From: Achromobacter anxifer
Lineage (GTDB): Bacteria > Pseudomonadota > Gammaproteobacteria > Burkholderiales > Burkholderiaceae_B
Direction of reading: 5' to 3'
Assembly: GCF_903652925.1 (NCBI RefSeq)
Contig: NZ_CAHLAR010000002.1
Span: 558,001-622,000, forward strand
Length of the DNA stretch: 64,000 nt
Positions 26,692-37,557 of the stretch are shown here, piece by piece. The position numbers were made by a program, and so were the translations under genes. Position 1 is the stretch's first letter; each line of letters begins with the position of its first letter. The notes beneath the pieces were generated by a model. It ran no database searches and had not been told where the DNA came from. It saw only the letters and a program-made list of their open reading frames with translations.

Positions 26692-28710
26692 ATGAGCAGC
26701 AAAGAAACGGCCGGCGCGCGGCGCATTCCGGGTTCGCGCACGCAGCTGGCGGCAGCCTTGTGCGCCGCGGGTTTCGGCATGGCGCAACCGGCCTGGGCGC
26801 AGAGCGCCGATACGGCCAGGACGCTGGACACGGTGGTGGTGACCGCCTCGGGCTTCGAGCAGGAGATCCAGGACGCGCCGGCGTCGATCAGCGTCATCAC
26901 CCGCGAGGACCTGGACAAGAAGTTCTACCGCGACGTCAACGACGCGCTGGTGGAGGTGCCGGGCGTCATCGTCACCGGCGGCGGCGACCGCCAGGACATC
27001 AGCCTGCGCGGCATGGGTCCCAAATACACGCTGATCCTGATCGACGGCAAGCGCCAGAATTCGCGTGAAACCCGCACCAATTCGGATTCGACCGGCGTCG
27101 AGGGCGGCTGGACCCCGCCGCTTTCCGCCATCGAACGCATCGAGGTGGTGCGCGGGCCGATGTCTTCCCTGTACGGTTCGGACGCCATGGGCGGGGTGAT
27201 CAACATCATCACGCGCAAGGTGCCCGCGGAGTGGGGTGGCGAGATCCGGCTGGACACGACGATCCAGGAAAGCAGCAAATCGGGCGATATCTACCAGGGC
27301 AACTTCTATCTCGCCGGGCCGATCAAGACCGACCTGCTGGGCCTGCAGATCTATGGCCAGGCGACGCAGCGCGACGAGGACAACATCTTCGACGGCTACC
27401 GCAAGCGCAACTCGGACAGCGTCACGGCCAAGCTGGCGCTGACGCCCAACCGCGACCACGACATCGTGCTGGAAGCGACCACCATGCGCCAGAAGCTGCA
27501 GGAAACCCTGGGCAAGACGGTGGAGCCCCTGCCGCCCGGCGCCAGTTGCCCGCGCACCGGCTGCCCGGCGTCGTCGCAGACGGATTACCGCAGCAACAAG
27601 TGGGCCCTGTCGCATACCGGCCGCTGGGGCTGGGGCGTGTCGGACAGCTACGTGCAGCAGGAAGAGTTCGACAACCGCTCGCGCCAGATGAAGATCAAGA
27701 ACCTGGACCTGCAGACCAGCTGGACGCTGCCCCTGGGCTCGCACATGCTGACCCTGGGGGGCAGCTATCTGAACCAGCGCCTGAACGACCAGACCGGCAA
27801 CCAGCTGGCCAACGGCCCCAACAAGGTGGAGCGTTACCAGTGGGCCCTGTTCGCCGAGGACGAATGGCGCCTGACCGAAAGCTTCGCCGTCACCGGCGGC
27901 CTGCGCATGGACGAGGACGAGAACTTCGGCACGCATTTCAGTCCGCGCCTGTATGGCGTCTGGCACATGGCCGACCGCTGGACCCTGAAGGGCGGCGTGT
28001 CGACGGGCTTCCGCGCGCCCGACCTGCGCCAGACGGTGGCCGGCTGGGGCCAGGTCAGCCGCGGCGGCAATATGTACGGCAACCCGGATCTCACGCCCGA
28101 GAAGTCGGTGACCGAGGAAATCGGCATCTTGTACGACGACGGCGAAGGTTTCAACGCCGGGCTGACGGTTTTCAACAATGACTTCAAGGACAAGATCACC
28201 CGCGTGGCTTGCCCCTTGACCCAGTGCACCGACGGCCCGAACCAGTTCGGTTCGAACCCGACCACCTACATGAACGTGGACAAGGCCAATTCGCGCGGCG
28301 TGGAAGCCAGCCTGAAGCTGCCGCTGTCGCGCGACTGGTCGCTGACCAGCAGCTACACGTACACCAAGTCGGAGCAGAAATCCGGCCAGTACAAGGGCCA
28401 GCCGCTGAACCAGCTGCCCAAGCACCTGTTCACCACCACGGTGAACTGGCAGGCCTCGGACGCGCTGCAGGCATGGGCACGCGTGAACTACCGCGGCAAG
28501 GAAAGCCAGCCCATCACCGGCCCGTCGTCCTCGACGGTGGTGGCGCCTTCCTACACATTCATGGACCTGGGCGGTTCGTACCAGGTGAACAAGACCGTGG
28601 CGGTGTACGCGGGCATCTACAACCTGTTCGACAAGCAGGTTGCGTACGACGACTACGGCTATGTCGAGGACGGCCGCCGCTATTGGCTGGGCGTGGGCGT
28701 CAAGTTCTGA
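26692..28710 (+). CDS. TonB-dependent catecholate siderophore receptor (IrgA/VctA/CfrA-like)
   Basis: Outer-membrane gated channel, 672 residues. Signal peptide (about 1-36, ending PAWA), a TonB box near DTVVVTASG (46-54), plug domain with DISLRGMG, LILIDGKRQ and VRGPMSSLYGSDAMGGVINI, then a 22-strand barrel ending in aromatic VGVKF. The plug segment is of the IrgA/VctA type that takes up enterobactin-like siderophores. ATG 26692 gives a proper signal peptide; the longer frame from 26656 does not improve it. A Fur box lies upstream and a matching ABC importer downstream. Confidence 0.93.
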   Translation: MSSKETAGARRIPGSRTQLAAALCAAGFGMAQPAWAQSADTARTLDTVVVTASGFEQEIQDAPASISVITREDLDKKFYRDVNDALVEVPGVIVTGGGDRQDISLRGMGPKYTLILIDGKRQNSRETRTNSDSTGVEGGWTPPLSAIERIEVVRGPMSSLYGSDAMGGVINIITRKVPAEWGGEIRLDTTIQESSKSGDIYQGNFYLAGPIKTDLLGLQIYGQATQRDEDNIFDGYRKRNSDSVTAKLALTPNRDHDIVLEATTMRQKLQETLGKTVEPLPPGASCPRTGCPASSQTDYRSNKWALSHTGRWGWGVSDSYVQQEEFDNRSRQMKIKNLDLQTSWTLPLGSHMLTLGGSYLNQRLNDQTGNQLANGPNKVERYQWALFAEDEWRLTESFAVTGGLRMDEDENFGTHFSPRLYGVWHMADRWTLKGGVSTGFRAPDLRQTVAGWGQVSRGGNMYGNPDLTPEKSVTEEIGILYDDGEGFNAGLTVFNNDFKDKITRVACPLTQCTDGPNQFGSNPTTYMNVDKANSRGVEASLKLPLSRDWSLTSSYTYTKSEQKSGQYKGQPLNQLPKHLFTTTVNWQASDALQAWARVNYRGKESQPITGPSSSTVVAPSYTFMDLGGSYQVNKTVAVYAGIYNLFDKQVAYDDYGYVEDGRRYWLGVGVKF

Positions 28711-28718
28711 GAATGGAA

Positions 28719-28733
28719 GGGCGCCTGGCGCCC
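28719..28733. other. Small hairpin between receptor and siderophore-binding gene
   Basis: GGGCGC (28719-28724) and GCGCCC (28728-28733) with a 3-nt loop lie in the 42-nt gap after the receptor. There is no T-tract. It may trim expression of the importer relative to the receptor. Confidence 0.35.
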
Positions 28734-28752
28734 GCAACATGAAGAGGTAGGC

Positions 28753-29706
28753 ATGAAGAAGCAAATGCAAACGGGCCGTGGCCGCCGCTGGTTCGCCCAG
28801 GCCGCAACCGCCCTGGCACTGGGCGCCGCGACGGCCGTGTGCGCCGCGCAGGCGACGCTGCCGGTCAAGCACGCGCGCGGCGAGACCGCCGTGCCCGTCA
28901 ACCCGGCGAAGACGGTGGTGATGGACCTGGCCGTGCTGGATACGTTGCAGGCGCTGGGCGTGGAGGCGGCAGGCGTGCCCACCGTCGCCAAGTGGCCGCC
29001 GCAGCTGAGCCAGTACGCCGACCAGCGCTATCTGAAGGTGGGCACGATGTTCGAGCCCAACTACGAAGTGATCCACGCCGCCGCGCCGCAGCTCATCTTC
29101 GTGGCGGGCCGCTCCGCGCCCAAGTACGACGAGCTGTCCAAGCTGGCGCCCACCGTGGACCTGACGGTGAACGCCAAGGACCTGGTGGGCAGCGTCACGC
29201 GCAACACCGAAACGCTGGCCGCCATCTACGGCAAGCAGGACGTCGCCAAGACCAGGCTGGACGCCTTGCGCGCGTCCATCGCGGACCTGAACGGCAAGGC
29301 GGCCACGGCCGGCACCGCGCTGATCGTGCTGACCACTGGCGGCAAGATGAGCGCCTACGGCCCGGGTTCGCGCTTTGGCGTGATCCACGACGCGTTCGGC
29401 ATCAAGCCGGCGACGACGGGGCTGAGCGTCTCGAACCACGGCCAGGCGATCTCGTTCGAGTTCATCGCGCAGACCGATCCAGACTGGCTGTTCGTGATCG
29501 ACCGCGACGCCGCCATCGGCCGCGAAGGCGTCTCGGCCCAGCGCATGCTGGACAACGAGCTGGTGCGTCCGACCAAGGCCTGGAAGAACCAGCGCGTGGT
29601 CTACCTGAACGGCTTCAACTGGTATCTGCTGGGCAGCGCGGGCCTGACCGCCATGCAGCAGAACGTCGACGAGATCGCGGCCGCGCTGGCGGCGGCCAGG
29701 AAGTAA
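28753..29706 (+). CDS. Siderophore ABC transporter periplasmic binding protein (CeuE/VctP-like)
   Basis: 317 residues, a type III (helical-backbone) periplasmic binding protein. A signal peptide of about 32 residues follows a twin-Arg-like RGRRW stretch. NPAKTVVMDLAVLDTLQALG is the family's first strand-helix, and AAPQLIFVAGRSAPKYDEL and YLNGFNWYLLG are characteristic of the CeuE/FatB/VctP group, which binds catecholate iron complexes. It lies 42 nt after the receptor and before two permeases and an ATPase, so it carries the ferric complex across the periplasm. Confidence 0.9.
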   Translation: MKKQMQTGRGRRWFAQAATALALGAATAVCAAQATLPVKHARGETAVPVNPAKTVVMDLAVLDTLQALGVEAAGVPTVAKWPPQLSQYADQRYLKVGTMFEPNYEVIHAAAPQLIFVAGRSAPKYDELSKLAPTVDLTVNAKDLVGSVTRNTETLAAIYGKQDVAKTRLDALRASIADLNGKAATAGTALIVLTTGGKMSAYGPGSRFGVIHDAFGIKPATTGLSVSNHGQAISFEFIAQTDPDWLFVIDRDAAIGREGVSAQRMLDNELVRPTKAWKNQRVVYLNGFNWYLLGSAGLTAMQQNVDEIAAALAAARK

Positions 29707-29738
29707 AGCCTGATGCTTGAGCGGCGGGAGTATCGCGG

Positions 29739-30731
29739 GTGAGCGGGAGGCAGTCGATAGGCGGTTGGGGCGGGCTGGCGGCGGCGATGGGCCTGCTGCT
29801 GGCCTTGTGCGCGGCCAGCGTCAGCCTGGGCGCGGGCCAGCTCAACCTGGCCGCGCTATGGAGCGGCAGCGATGAGGCGGAGCGCGCCTGGAGGCTGCTG
29901 ATGGTCAGCCGGATACCGCGCACGCTGGCGCTGCTGCTGGCCGGCATGTCGCTGGCGGTGGCGGGGCTCATCATGCAGATGCTGGTGCGCAACCGCTATG
30001 TGGAACCCACCACGGCCGGCACCGTGGAGTCCGCCACCCTGGGCATACTGGTCGTCACGCTGCTGGCGCCGGACACGCCCGTGATCGGCAAGATGCTGAC
30101 GGCCACAGGCTTCGCGCTGGCGGGCACCTTGCTGTTCCTGGCGCTGCTCAAGCGCGTGCCGCTGCGCACGCCTTTCATCGTGCCGCTGATCGGCCTGATC
30201 CTGGGCGGGGTGATCCACGCCGCCACTACCTTCGTCGCCTATCGCTATGACCTGCTGCAGTCGCTGCACGCCTGGACCACCGGCGATTTCTCCGGCGTGC
30301 TGCGGGGGCGCTACGAGCTGCTGTGGATAGGGTTCGGCCTGGCCTGCGCGGCCTATGCCGCGGCCGACCGCTACACCGTGGCGGGCATGGGCCGCGAATT
30401 CGCCGCCAACCTGGGCCTGAACCATGCGCGCCTGACGCTGGCCGGGCTGCTGATCGTGTCGGCGATTTCCGCCGTGGTGGTGGTGACGGCGGGCGGCATT
30501 CCCTTCCTGGGCCTGATCGTGCCGAACGCGGTCAGCCTGGTGCTGGGCGACAACATGCGCCGCTCCATCCCCTGGGTGGCGGTGCTGGGCGGGGTGTTCG
30601 TGCTGGCCTGCGACGTCATCGGCCGGCTGGTGATCCACCCTTACGAGATTCCCATCGGCACGGTGGTCGGCGTGCTGGGCAGCATCCTGTTCCTGTGGCT
30701 GTTACGCACGCGGAGGAACCGGCTTGGCTGA
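29739..30731 (+). CDS. Siderophore ABC transporter permease 1 (VctD/CeuB/FatD-like)
   Basis: 330-residue FecCD-family permease with about nine hydrophobic helices. RIPRTLALLLAGMSLAVAGL and MQMLVRNRYVEPTTAGT are the classic FecCD signatures, and GGIPFLGLIVPNAVSL is the coupling region to the ATPase. The frame begins at GTG 29739; a later ATG (29787) is possible. It ends inside the start of the next permease gene. Confidence 0.9.
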   Translation: MSGRQSIGGWGGLAAAMGLLLALCAASVSLGAGQLNLAALWSGSDEAERAWRLLMVSRIPRTLALLLAGMSLAVAGLIMQMLVRNRYVEPTTAGTVESATLGILVVTLLAPDTPVIGKMLTATGFALAGTLLFLALLKRVPLRTPFIVPLIGLILGGVIHAATTFVAYRYDLLQSLHAWTTGDFSGVLRGRYELLWIGFGLACAAYAAADRYTVAGMGREFAANLGLNHARLTLAGLLIVSAISAVVVVTAGGIPFLGLIVPNAVSLVLGDNMRRSIPWVAVLGGVFVLACDVIGRLVIHPYEIPIGTVVGVLGSILFLWLLRTRRNRLG

Positions 30732-31710
30732 ACTCGCAATCTCCGCCCCGGCGCCGGTCCGCGCGCCGCAAGCCTGGCGCCTGTGGCTGCTGGGCGCCCT
30801 GGCGCTGGCCTGTGCCGTGGCCTTCATGACGCTGGGCGCCAACGGCCAGTGGTCCTTCGTGATCCCGTTCCGCGGCGCCAAGCTGGCGGCGATGCTGCTG
30901 GTGGCCTACGCCGTGGCGGTGTCGTCCGTGCTGTTCCAGACCATCACGCACAACCGCATCCTGACGCCGGCCATCATGGGCTTCGACGCCCTGTACCTGC
31001 TGATCCAGGCGGTGGTGGTGTTCGGTTTCGGCCAGGCGGCCACGGCCGCCAGCCATCCGGTGGCGGCGTTCCTGCTGGAGGTCGGCGCCATGACGGCGTT
31101 CGCCTGCCTGCTGTTCCGCTGGCTGTTTTCGGACGCGGTGCGCAGCCTGCACCTGATGATGCTGGTCGGCATCATCTTCGGACTGCTGTTCCGCAGCCTG
31201 TCCAACTTCGTGGTGCGGCTGATCGACCCCAATGAATTCCTGGTGTTGCAGGACCGCATGTTCGCCAGCTTCAATTCCGTGCGCGTGGGCCTGCTGCCGA
31301 TCGCGCTGGCCGCGGTATGCGTCGCGTCCCTGCTGGTGTGGCGCATGCGGCGCCGCTACGACGTGCTGGCGCTGGGCCGCGACATCGCCGTGAACCTGGG
31401 CGTGGACTACCGCCGCACGCTGATGCTGACGCTGGCGGCCGTCGCGGTGCTGGTGTCAGTGTCGACGGCCCTGGTGGGCCCCGTGACCTTCTTCGGCCTG
31501 CTGGTCAGCAACCTGGCCTACCACGCCATGGGGTCGGACCGGCATCGCCATACCGTGCCCGCCGCCGTCCTGCTGAGCGTGATCTTCCTGGTGGGCGGCC
31601 AGACGCTGCTGGAGCGCGTGCTCGGCCTGAATACCACGGTCAGCGTGGTGATCGAATTCCTGGGCGGGCTGATGTTCCTCGTCCTGATCCTGCGCAAGGG
31701 GCGCCGATGA
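30724..31710 (+). CDS. Siderophore ABC transporter permease 2 (VctG/CeuC/FatC-like)
   Basis: 328-residue FecCD-family partner permease. The frame starts at a rare TTG (30724) with GGAGG 7 nt upstream, overlapping the previous gene by 8 nt. LFQTITHNRILTPAIMGFDALY and VGPVTFFGLLVSNLAYH are conserved features. It forms the heterodimeric channel with the upstream permease. Its stop overlaps the ATPase start (ATGA). Confidence 0.9.
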   Translation: MAELAISAPAPVRAPQAWRLWLLGALALACAVAFMTLGANGQWSFVIPFRGAKLAAMLLVAYAVAVSSVLFQTITHNRILTPAIMGFDALYLLIQAVVVFGFGQAATAASHPVAAFLLEVGAMTAFACLLFRWLFSDAVRSLHLMMLVGIIFGLLFRSLSNFVVRLIDPNEFLVLQDRMFASFNSVRVGLLPIALAAVCVASLLVWRMRRRYDVLALGRDIAVNLGVDYRRTLMLTLAAVAVLVSVSTALVGPVTFFGLLVSNLAYHAMGSDRHRHTVPAAVLLSVIFLVGGQTLLERVLGLNTTVSVVIEFLGGLMFLVLILRKGRR

Positions 31711-32472
31711 TAGAGATCCAGCAAGTCAGCAAGCATTATGGCGACAGCGTGGTCGTCGACGATGTCACCCTGTCCTTGCCCGCCGGCGGTGTGACGGCCA
31801 TCATCGGCCCCAACGGCGCGGGCAAGTCCACGCTGCTGTCCATGGTCAGCCGGCTCCTGCCCCTGTCCGCGGGCCGCGTGCTGGTCGAAGGCCTGGACGT
31901 GAACAAGGCCGACAGCCACGAGCTGGCGCGCCGCCTGGCCATCCTGCGCCAGGACAATCACCTGCCGCTGCGGCTGACGGTCAGGGACCTGGTCGCGTTC
32001 GGCCGCTATCCGCACACCGGGGGCCGCTTGACGCTGGACGACAAGGCGCACATCGACCGGGCCATCGCCTACCTGAACCTGGAGGCCCTGGCCGACCGCC
32101 ACTTGGACGAGATGTCGGGCGGCCAGCGCCAGCGCGCCTTCGTGGCGATGGTGCTGTGCCAGGACACGCGCTACGTGCTGCTGGACGAGCCCCTGAACAG
32201 CCTGGACATGAAGCACGCCGTCGCCATGATGGGCACCTTGCGCCGCGCGGCGGACGAGCTGGGCAAGACGGTGGTGCTGGTGCTGCACGACATCAATTTC
32301 GCCTCCACCTATGCGGACCGCATCGTGGCCTTGCGCGCCGGGCGCATCGCGCGCCAGGGGACTCCGGCCGAACTGATCCGGCCGGAGGTCCTGAGCGAGC
32401 TGTACGAGCTGCCGATCGAGGTGCACGAGATCGGCGGCCGGCGCATCTGCCTCTACTACCGCCAGGCCGCGG

Positions 32473-32483
<11 letters not shown>
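31707..32483 (+). CDS. Siderophore ABC transporter ATP-binding protein (VctC/CeuD/FatE-like)
   Basis: 258 residues. Walker A GPNGAGKSTLLS, the LRQDNHLPLRLTVRDLVAFG Q-loop region, signature MSGGQRQRAFVAMVL and Walker B VLLDEPLNSLDM are intact, with LHDINFASTYAD carrying the H-loop. The ATG at 31707 overlaps the permease stop; a longer frame upstream is a shadow of that permease. It powers import of the ferric siderophore. Its last 11 bases overlap the 3' end of the convergent nucleotidase gene. Confidence 0.92.
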
Positions 32484-34584
<2,101 letters not shown>

Positions 34585-34691
34585 TGTCTTTCCTCCGGGT
34601 TTGAAGGAAAGGAATTCTGGGCAAGCCGTATGACCCGGCCGTGACATGGGGCTGGCTCATTGCCGGACCGGGCGCGCGCGTGGCGCCGGCG

Positions 34692-35513
34692 CTAGCGCAG
34701 CGGCGATTCGCGGGCGAGGCTGTTGGTTTCCAGGGCCGCCAGCGCATCCAGGAAGCGCCACGCGAACGAACCGGGGCCTTCGGCCGCAGTACCGGCGCGC
34801 CGGCCCGCGATGGCGAAGCACGACAGCGCCGCGACCGCCGCCGAATACGCGTCGTCCCGCGACACCGCCGCGAAGGCGCCGACCAGGGCGGTCAGCGCGC
34901 AGCCCGTGGCCGTGACGCGCGGCATCCAGGGCGAGCCGCCCTCGATGCGGACGGATCTGTTGCCGTCCGTGACGTAGTCGGTTTCGCCCGTGACGGCCAC
35001 CACCGTGTTGCGGGCGGCGGCGATCGCGTGCGCGGATTGTTCCGCCTGCGCCACCGCGTCGCGCGCGTCCACGCCCTTGCTCGCGCTTTGTCCGCCGGCC
35101 AGCGCGACGATCTCCGAGGCATTGCCGCGGATGATGGCGGGCCGCAGGTCCAGCAGGCGCCGCACCGCGTCGCGGCGGAAGGCGGTGGCATGGTGCGCCA
35201 CCGGATCCAGCACCCAGGGTATGCCGGCCTGGTTGGCCGACGCGGCCGTCAGCAGCATGCTGTCCAGCCAGGGCGAGGACAGCGTGCCGATGTTGATCAC
35301 GACGGCGCCGCAGACGCGCGCGAATTCGGGCGCTTCTTCCTGGGCATGCACCATGGCGGGCGAAGCGCCCATGGCCAGCAGCACGTTGGCGGCGGTGTTC
35401 ATGGACACGAAATTGGTCAGGCACTGCACCAGCGGCGCGTCGCGGCGCAGGGCGGCGAGCAGGTCGCGCGAGATGAGCGCCTGGGCGGAGGTATCGGATA
35501 GGGATTGCGGCAT
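34692..35513 (-). CDS. thiM: Hydroxyethylthiazole kinase
   Basis: Phosphorylates 4-methyl-5-(2-hydroxyethyl)thiazole for thiamine salvage; 273 residues, the usual size. PLVQCLTNFVSMNTAANVLL near the N-terminus, VLDPVAHHAT, IIRGNASEIVALAG and VTATGCALTALVGAF (catalytic Cys in the GC motif) are diagnostic. ATG 35513 is chosen since the longer frame to 35597 would run into the TPP riboswitch. No thiD or thiE is adjacent. It is regulated by the aptamer just upstream. Confidence 0.95.
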   Translation of the reverse strand: MPQSLSDTSAQALISRDLLAALRRDAPLVQCLTNFVSMNTAANVLLAMGASPAMVHAQEEAPEFARVCGAVVINIGTLSSPWLDSMLLTAASANQAGIPWVLDPVAHHATAFRRDAVRRLLDLRPAIIRGNASEIVALAGGQSASKGVDARDAVAQAEQSAHAIAAARNTVVAVTGETDYVTDGNRSVRIEGGSPWMPRVTATGCALTALVGAFAAVSRDDAYSAAVAALSCFAIAGRRAGTAAEGPGSFAWRFLDALAALETNSLARESPLR

Positions 35514-35596
35514 GCCGTCAGGTCCTGTCTGGGGATCCAGGCGGCGGGGAGGGGGAGCAGCGGCGCAACGGAATGTCGCAAGCCAGCGGTACGGCA

Positions 35597-35705
35597 CCCT
35601 CCCTACGCCAGCATTGCCTGGATCAGGTTCAACGGGTTGCCGCGCTGCAGGGGCCTTGGGCCCGCGCTAGCGGCGTCTCGGCCTCTTGTCGAAGCGCCCC
35701 GGGTG
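35597..35705 (-). ncRNA. TPP (thi-box) riboswitch
   Basis: Read on the minus strand, the thi-box core is present: GGGGCGC near the 5' end, GGCCGAGACG in place of the usual CTGAGA helix, then TTGAACCTGATCCAGG and CAATGCTGGCGTAGGGAG, which is the nearly invariant 3' part of the aptamer. It ends about 84 nt before the thiM start and should switch off thiM when thiamine pyrophosphate is abundant. The expression platform was not resolved. Confidence 0.93.
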
Positions 35706-35739
35706 GATATGGCTATGTTCTGGGCGGGTGCCGCGCTTG

Positions 35740-36471
35740 TCAAGCGCTGGCGTCGGACAGCATGGGCTGCGCGGGCAGGGCGCCGCGCAGCGATTGCAGC
35801 AGCACGCGCTTGTTCTCGCGGCTGCGGTAGGCGTGCTCGCGCATCAGGTTTTCGGCGCGCGCGGCCTCGCGGCGCGTGATGGCGCGCAGCAGGTCTTCGT
35901 GATCCGATTGCGCGCGCAGCACGAACGGCGTTTCCAGCAGCGACGGGGTGGACGGCAGGGTCAGCGCGGCCGGGCCGGCCAGCGGCGTCTTGTTGTTGTG
36001 TTCCAGCGCCGACAGCAGCGCCCGGTTGCCGGCGGCCTCGCACAGGATCTCGTGGAAACGCCGGTTGATCTGCCCCCAGGCGCGCGCGTCCACGGTCGTG
36101 TTGGGATCGCGGCGCGCGGGCGCCAGCAGGGCGCGTCCTTCCTCCACCGCCTGCGACAGCTGGTCCAGCACCTCCTGCGAGGCGCCGCGTTCGGCCAGCA
36201 GGCGCGCGGCCATGCCTTCGAGCACGCCGCGCACGTCGACCGCGTCGCCGATTTCGTCCACGGTGAAGGCGCGCACCCGGAAACCGCGCGAAGGCAGACG
36301 TTCCAGCAGCCCTTCCTTTTCGAGCTCGGTCAGGGCGATGCGCAGCGGCGTGCGGGACACGCCAAGCCGCGCCGAGAACTGCAGTTCCACCACGCGTTCG
36401 CCCGGCTGCAAGGCGCCCGAAAGCACCATGTCCCGGAGTTCCGAAATGACTTTGTCGATTTGTGCGGCCAT
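35740..36471 (-). CDS. GntR-family regulator, FCD subfamily
   Basis: A 243-residue repressor-type regulator. The N-terminal winged helix contains LQFSARLGVSRTPLRIALTE and LLERLPSRGFRVRAF. The C-terminal all-helical FCD domain carries the metal/ligand region with RFHEILCEAAGNRAL. FCD proteins respond to carboxylic acids. It is divergent from the aromatic catabolic operon at 36688-43499, and four TGCATGC-centred sites lie in the 216-bp gap between them. It therefore probably controls both itself and the operon (inference). Confidence 0.92.
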   Translation of the reverse strand: MAAQIDKVISELRDMVLSGALQPGERVVELQFSARLGVSRTPLRIALTELEKEGLLERLPSRGFRVRAFTVDEIGDAVDVRGVLEGMAARLLAERGASQEVLDQLSQAVEEGRALLAPARRDPNTTVDARAWGQINRRFHEILCEAAGNRALLSALEHNNKTPLAGPAALTLPSTPSLLETPFVLRAQSDHEDLLRAITRREAARAENLMREHAYRSRENKRVLLQSLRGALPAQPMLSDASA

Positions 36472-36523
36472 GGCGAGGTGTGGGCGTGTCCTGGTCTGGA
36501 AGGGTTTTCAGTGTACCGTCAAA

Positions 36524-36535
36524 ATTGCATGCAAT
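36524..36535. promoter_or_regulatory. GntR operator-like palindrome 1
   Basis: Perfect 12-bp palindrome ATTGCATGCAAT preceded by TCAAA. Its size and symmetry fit a GntR/FCD dimer site. It is the copy nearest the GntR gene. Confidence 0.7.
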
Positions 36536-36575
36536 GGGTCATAAAAAATCCAATCTGACCTTGCGATTTATCAAA

Positions 36576-36587
36576 ATTGCATGCAAT
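36576..36587. promoter_or_regulatory. GntR operator-like palindrome 2
   Basis: A second exact copy of ATTGCATGCAAT, again preceded by TCAAA, with its centre 52 bp from that of copy 1. Confidence 0.7.
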
Positions 36588-36628
36588 AATTCGGAAAAAC
36601 AGCGGTTCAAGCACGGATAAGGCAAGAA

Positions 36629-36659
36629 ATGCATGCAAAGAGATTCATCAATGCATGCC
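36629..36659. promoter_or_regulatory. GntR operator-like half-conserved sites 3 and 4
   Basis: AATGCATGCAAA is centred at 36633.5, again 52 bp from copy 2, and a fourth TGCATGC is centred at 36655.5, 22 bp further on. Both lie just upstream of the FAH-family gene start at 36688 and would block its promoter if occupied. Sites 3 and 4 keep the TGCATGC core but not the full 12-bp palindrome. Confidence 0.55.
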
Positions 36660-36687
36660 AATTGCCTAAGCAAGGACAGGAGACAAC

Positions 36688-37557
36688 ATGAAGCTCATCA
36701 GCTTCGATCAATCGGGCCGCAGCGCCTGGGGCGTGTTGCGCGGCACCGAGGTCGTGGTGCTGACGCAGGTCTGGCCGGATACGGTCGCGGCGCTGGAGGC
36801 GGGCGTGGAACAGATTGCGCGCGCCGCCGAAGCGCAAGACCAGCCCCGCGTGCCCCTGGCCGGGCTGCGGCTGCTGCCGCCGGTGGTGGCGCCGCGCAAG
36901 ATCCTCTGCGTCGGTTTGAACTATGGCCGCCATGTGGCCGAAGCCGGGCGCGAGCTGCCCGCGCATCCCTCGCTGTTCGCGCGCTTCATCGATAGCTTCG
37001 TGGGCCACGGCGAGCCGATGTGGAAGCCGCAAGCGTCCGACCGCTACGACTACGAAGCCGAACTGGCCGTGGTCATCGGCCGGGGCGGCCGCCACATCGC
37101 CGCCGAAAACGCCCTGGAGCACGTGGCAGGCTACACCTGCATGGCCGAGAACTCCGTGCGCGATTTCCAGAAGCACAACGCGCAGGTCACGCCGGGCAAG
37201 AACTTCGAGCGCAGCGGCGCGCTCGGCCCCTGGCTGGTCACCGCCGACGAGATCGGCGATCCGGCGCGCCTGGAAGTCATTTCCCGTCTCAACGGCGAGC
37301 TCATGCAGCACGGCCAGGTGTCCGACCTGATCTTCCCCATTCCCGAGCTGATCGCCTATATCAGCAGCTTCACCCGCCTGTCACCGGGCGACGTGATCGC
37401 CACCGGCACGCCCGAGGGCGTGGGTTCCAGCCGCAAGCCGCCGCGCTTCATGCGCGCGGGCGACACGCTGGAAGTCGAGATCCCCGGCGTCGGGACGCTG
37501 GTCAACACGGTGGCGGACGAGCCCGCCGCCAACGAACAAGGAGACGCGCATGAGTGA
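36688..37557 (+). CDS. Fumarylacetoacetate hydrolase (FAH) family protein
   Basis: A 289-residue metal-dependent C-C hydrolase or decarboxylase. The catalytic core starts at ILCVGLNYGRHVAEAG, with metal ligands in DYEAELAVVIG (two Glu), and ends with GDVIATGTPEGVG. Family members hydrolyse fumarylpyruvate, acylpyruvates or related ring-fission products. First gene of the GntR-controlled operon, with an AGGAG ribosome site. In the gentisate-like scheme it would perform the last step, giving pyruvate and a dicarboxylic acid (inference). Confidence 0.9.
   Translation: MKLISFDQSGRSAWGVLRGTEVVVLTQVWPDTVAALEAGVEQIARAAEAQDQPRVPLAGLRLLPPVVAPRKILCVGLNYGRHVAEAGRELPAHPSLFARFIDSFVGHGEPMWKPQASDRYDYEAELAVVIGRGGRHIAAENALEHVAGYTCMAENSVRDFQKHNAQVTPGKNFERSGALGPWLVTADEIGDPARLEVISRLNGELMQHGQVSDLIFPIPELIAYISSFTRLSPGDVIATGTPEGVGSSRKPPRFMRAGDTLEVEIPGVGTLVNTVADEPAANEQGDAHE

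Noticed and set aside
26437-29439. 1000-codon open frame antisense to the siderophore receptor and binding protein
   Set aside because: The opposite strand has unmistakable TonB-receptor and binding-protein motifs; the antisense text is repetitive His/Arg/Val-rich and has no domain.
35514-35597. Extended N-terminus for ThiM
   Set aside because: It would read into the TPP aptamer; the family begins at the MPQSLSD start.
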